The notes under the pieces: generated by a model | Seen by the model: the letters and a program-made list of their open reading frames with translations, nothing else | Told to the model about the DNA's origin: nothing | Database searches by the model: none | Made by a program: the position numbers and the translations under genes | In this document: one piece after another, positions 61,927-64,000 of the stretch | How the letters are laid out: the number at the start of each line of letters is the position of its first letter | Numbering within the stretch: position 1 is the first letter of the stretch | Assembly (NCBI GenBank): GCA_002633005.1 | Contig: NMRA01000496.1 | Coordinates: 191,049 to 255,048, forward strand | Direction: 5' to 3' | Length of the DNA stretch: 64,000 nt | From: Phoronis australis | Taxonomy: Eukaryota > Phoronida > Phoronidae

Positions 61927-62874
61927 TCAAAAACTTGAGAATTTAAATTTTCTAACAGGAAAGATTGTTCGTTTGTTTTTATTCTCTGTAAAATTTAAAG
62001 GCAAGTAACCGCATAGGCTAAACAGCTCTTCGCAGCTCTTTTCTATGTCAACCAATGAATTTTCCGCATCGTTCTCGTACCATTTTTGAAATGACAACTT
62101 TCGCTCCGTAAAGTCGATCTTTTCCAATGTTCGCAAAGAGTGTGACATCCACGGAGTCTTTTCAGCATCAACGCTTAGGTTCAGTCCAACAAAGTGGTAC
62201 AGTGACTCGATAACCTTAGTTTTGTGCAACAAGATGTCTTCATAACGCAGCAGAAAGCTTGCGTTATTCAACACATACGCAGTTCGTACGTTATCAGCAA
62301 GCATGTTGCACAACTTTGCATTTGTTACTGATGTGTTGAATTTTTGTGAACTAGAATATCCTAACTTACGCCGTGATAAAAGCATAGATCGGGGATCCCG
62401 CACGAGAACTATAAACCTGATGGAGCTATCGAAGCGGTTTAAATCGGTCATCATGTTACTGTTGGCTCGAATTGTCTTTACTATCCTCAGAGGGGAAGAT
62501 TCACACGCTGTCTTCAGCTTTAACAGACATTCATCGTGGATCACTATTTGGCTTAAATTCTTTTTTTCCATTTCCTCAATCTGCGTTTCGTTTACTGCAA
62601 GTGTCTTCATAACACATCGAAAACACTGAACGAAAGGGTCGTCTTTGGTCTTGTGAGCCCATGCGCGCCACTGGAACATTTGATAGCGAATAACTGACAG
62701 GGGTACTTCGAACAGGGCGCAGTTTAAAAGGTTTCCCAGTATATTCACGTAGTACCTATCGGTGAAAGGCCTGAAATTGAAGATATACTCATGTTGTATC
62801 TCAGTCTCATGCAATTTAAAGCCTAATAACATTAAGCGATAAACAGCTCTTATATCGGCTTTCATCCACTTTCT
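61927..62874 (-). CDS. Carbohydrate sulfotransferase (CHST type), terminal exon
   Basis: Golgi sulfotransferases of this family move sulfate from PAPS to sugar residues of glycans. Numbered from the Met at 62865: EYIFNFRPF near 26-34 aligns with the (F)YLFEPL block; PLRIVKTIR at 125-133 with the KTIR block; RFIVLVRDPRSMLLSRR at 150-166 is the 3'-phosphate-binding motif with its Arg and Ser; FLLRYEDIL follows. The 5' PAPS loop (R-T-G-S-S/T) that should precede FRPF is not seen in this exon. It may be in an upstream exon (acceptor GTCAG before 62874) or lost. The transmembrane anchor is also not in this exon. Stop at 61927. Confidence 0.75.
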   Translation of the reverse strand, partial: RKWMKADIRAVYRLMLLGFKLHETEIQHEYIFNFRPFTDRYYVNILGNLLNCALFEVPLSVIRYQMFQWRAWAHKTKDDPFVQCFRCVMKTLAVNETQIEEMEKKNLSQIVIHDECLLKLKTACESSPLRIVKTIRANSNMMTDLNRFDSSIRFIVLVRDPRSMLLSRRKLGYSSSQKFNTSVTNAKLCNMLADNVRTAYVLNNASFLLRYEDILLHKTKVIESLYHFVGLNLSVDAEKTPWMSHSLRTLEKIDFTERKLSFQKWYENDAENSLVDIEKSCEELFSLCGYLPLNFTENKNKRTIFPVRKFKFSSF

Positions 62875-63513
62875 CTGACGTGACGATCAGTTCATCTCAT
62901 ATGCCGTCATTTTCTTACGCGCAAAGGTTGCAGGGAACTTTTTTGTTGTTCGGATTCCCCAGCTATATGCCCGTACGGTGCTGTTTCTGTATGTGACAAT
63001 CAGAGGGACTGAAAGGACAGGCATGTTCGTATCCGGTTATAGGTTTTAACTATCACCCGCAGAATTAGTCGTGCGAAAAAAGGTATATCAAGGTGATCAA
63101 ATTTCATTAACAAGAAAAGTAAATGCATAACAGTGTTAATCTTATTTTGTCACGAGAAAAATCACTGGAGCACTCCGCCGCGACCCAAACCTTTTCTGAA
63201 ATAGTCATAAATAACTTAAGTGAAATGGTCTGAGCCTAAGTATTCATATCCCAAACAACAACTGTCGTTCTTTTAGTATTTTTATTACACACGTATTCCT
63301 GTTTTATTTCGGCAATCCCGAAACAGCGCCCGAAGCGAGTGTTGCTTAAACGATTCATATGAATTTCCATTTGAACGACAGCCTTCGTTCAGTGGACAGC
63401 GACGAAGGGGCCATACGACTGGTGAGATATTTAACCCAAGCGTGCTAAAGTCATTCAAGCTTTCCTTGCTGCTTCAGAGGCGCCTGTAGAACGTGTCCTC
63501 GGTATACAATGGT

Positions 63514-63811
63514 GTGTAACCATGGACGCACCCGGGGGGGGGGCTCGCGAGGATCGAACGAGCTCCCCAATTTGGCGAATTGGGCAAAAAGGTTCGCCTC
63601 AGCGAAAAAAGTCCAAGTAAACGACACAAAAGTCCACAAAAGACACAAGAAATCGGCGCAGATGCACAATTCGTGGACCTGAACCTAGTGGCCCTGTTTT
63701 TTTCTTTGTTTTTTTTTGTCCTCGTTGATTTTGTTTGGTAAAAGGTCCCATACCGAAAAATTCGAGCCCCCCCCCACCTATATTTTAGGCTGGATGCGCG
63801 CATGGTAACGC
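63514..63811. mobile_element. Probable foldback element with G/C homopolymer ends
   Basis: GTAACCATGGACGCACC then G-run and CTCG at the left; CGAG, C-run and GGATGCGCGCATGGTAAC at the right. The ends are inverted matches. Open frames inside are low-complexity. Confidence 0.5.
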
Positions 63812-64000
63812 CAGACAGGTTTAACTTTCAAGTCTCTGTTCCTGGAAAGTCACAACCAGGCGAAATACACTGTCTATAGTTCGTTCCATTAACCCAATTG
63901 CGCATCTTCTGTGATGTTAATTGAAGTGGTCATGCTTCGTGCGCCTTCCTATGCCTTGTAAGTGACAGCGGCGACATTCAAATAAATTCAGTTTGTGTTC

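Overview
The window is metazoan nuclear DNA. It has short exons with GT/AG introns, AT-rich intergenic and intronic sequence, tRNA-derived SINEs, foldback DNA elements, minisatellites and one 563-base run of N (23106-23668). The proteins I recognise are a TSR1 ribosome-biogenesis factor, a PRSS23-type serine protease, a carbohydrate sulfotransferase, a chitin-binding membrane protein and a P2X7 'ballast'-type zinc domain. Together with the repeat load they suggest a marine invertebrate, perhaps an invertebrate deuterostome, but the species cannot be fixed from the sequence alone.

Layout. 0-6.4 kb is almost all mobile DNA. A 2.8-kb element (3081-5895) has terminal inverted repeats, sits between two TTAA copies, and interrupts an older ~1-kb repeat. 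A related copy of that repeat, without the insert, lies inside a TSR1 intron at about 36.9-37.95 kb. The element carries a single-exon open frame (4999-5378) for a P2X7-ballast-like cysteine domain, and a nested inverted repeat around a fragment that looks like a Penelope-type retroelement. 8.1-9.5 kb holds a small foldback element and a tail-to-tail SINE pair. 9.8-10.9 kb is the last exon of the PRSS23-like protease. 15-19.5 kb contains a foldback element, a solo LTR nested in a hAT-like element, a decayed piggyBac transposase (minus strand) and a composite tRNA-like/palindrome repeat.

24.4-44.7 kb is one large plus-strand gene, TSR1. Seventeen coding exons were read by homology and splice sites. 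They give 758 codons of an expected ~805, and one conserved exon (about 47 residues) is missing between 40859 and 43702, next to an N and inside repeat-rich sequence. The introns hold minisatellites, a run of duplicated splice donors, SINEs and a 1.9-kb inverted-repeat element.

45.7-54 kb on the minus strand contains a spliced gene for a secreted or membrane chitin-binding protein: a signal-peptide exon, a type-2 chitin-binding exon and a transmembrane exon, all in compatible phase. Possible cytoplasmic exons follow. 55-61.5 kb is mainly small DNA elements and minisatellites. 61.9-62.9 kb (minus) is the terminal exon of a carbohydrate sulfotransferase. The genes do not form a functional cluster; the strongest shared theme is the dense activity of TTAA-targeting and foldback elements, including inside the TSR1 introns.
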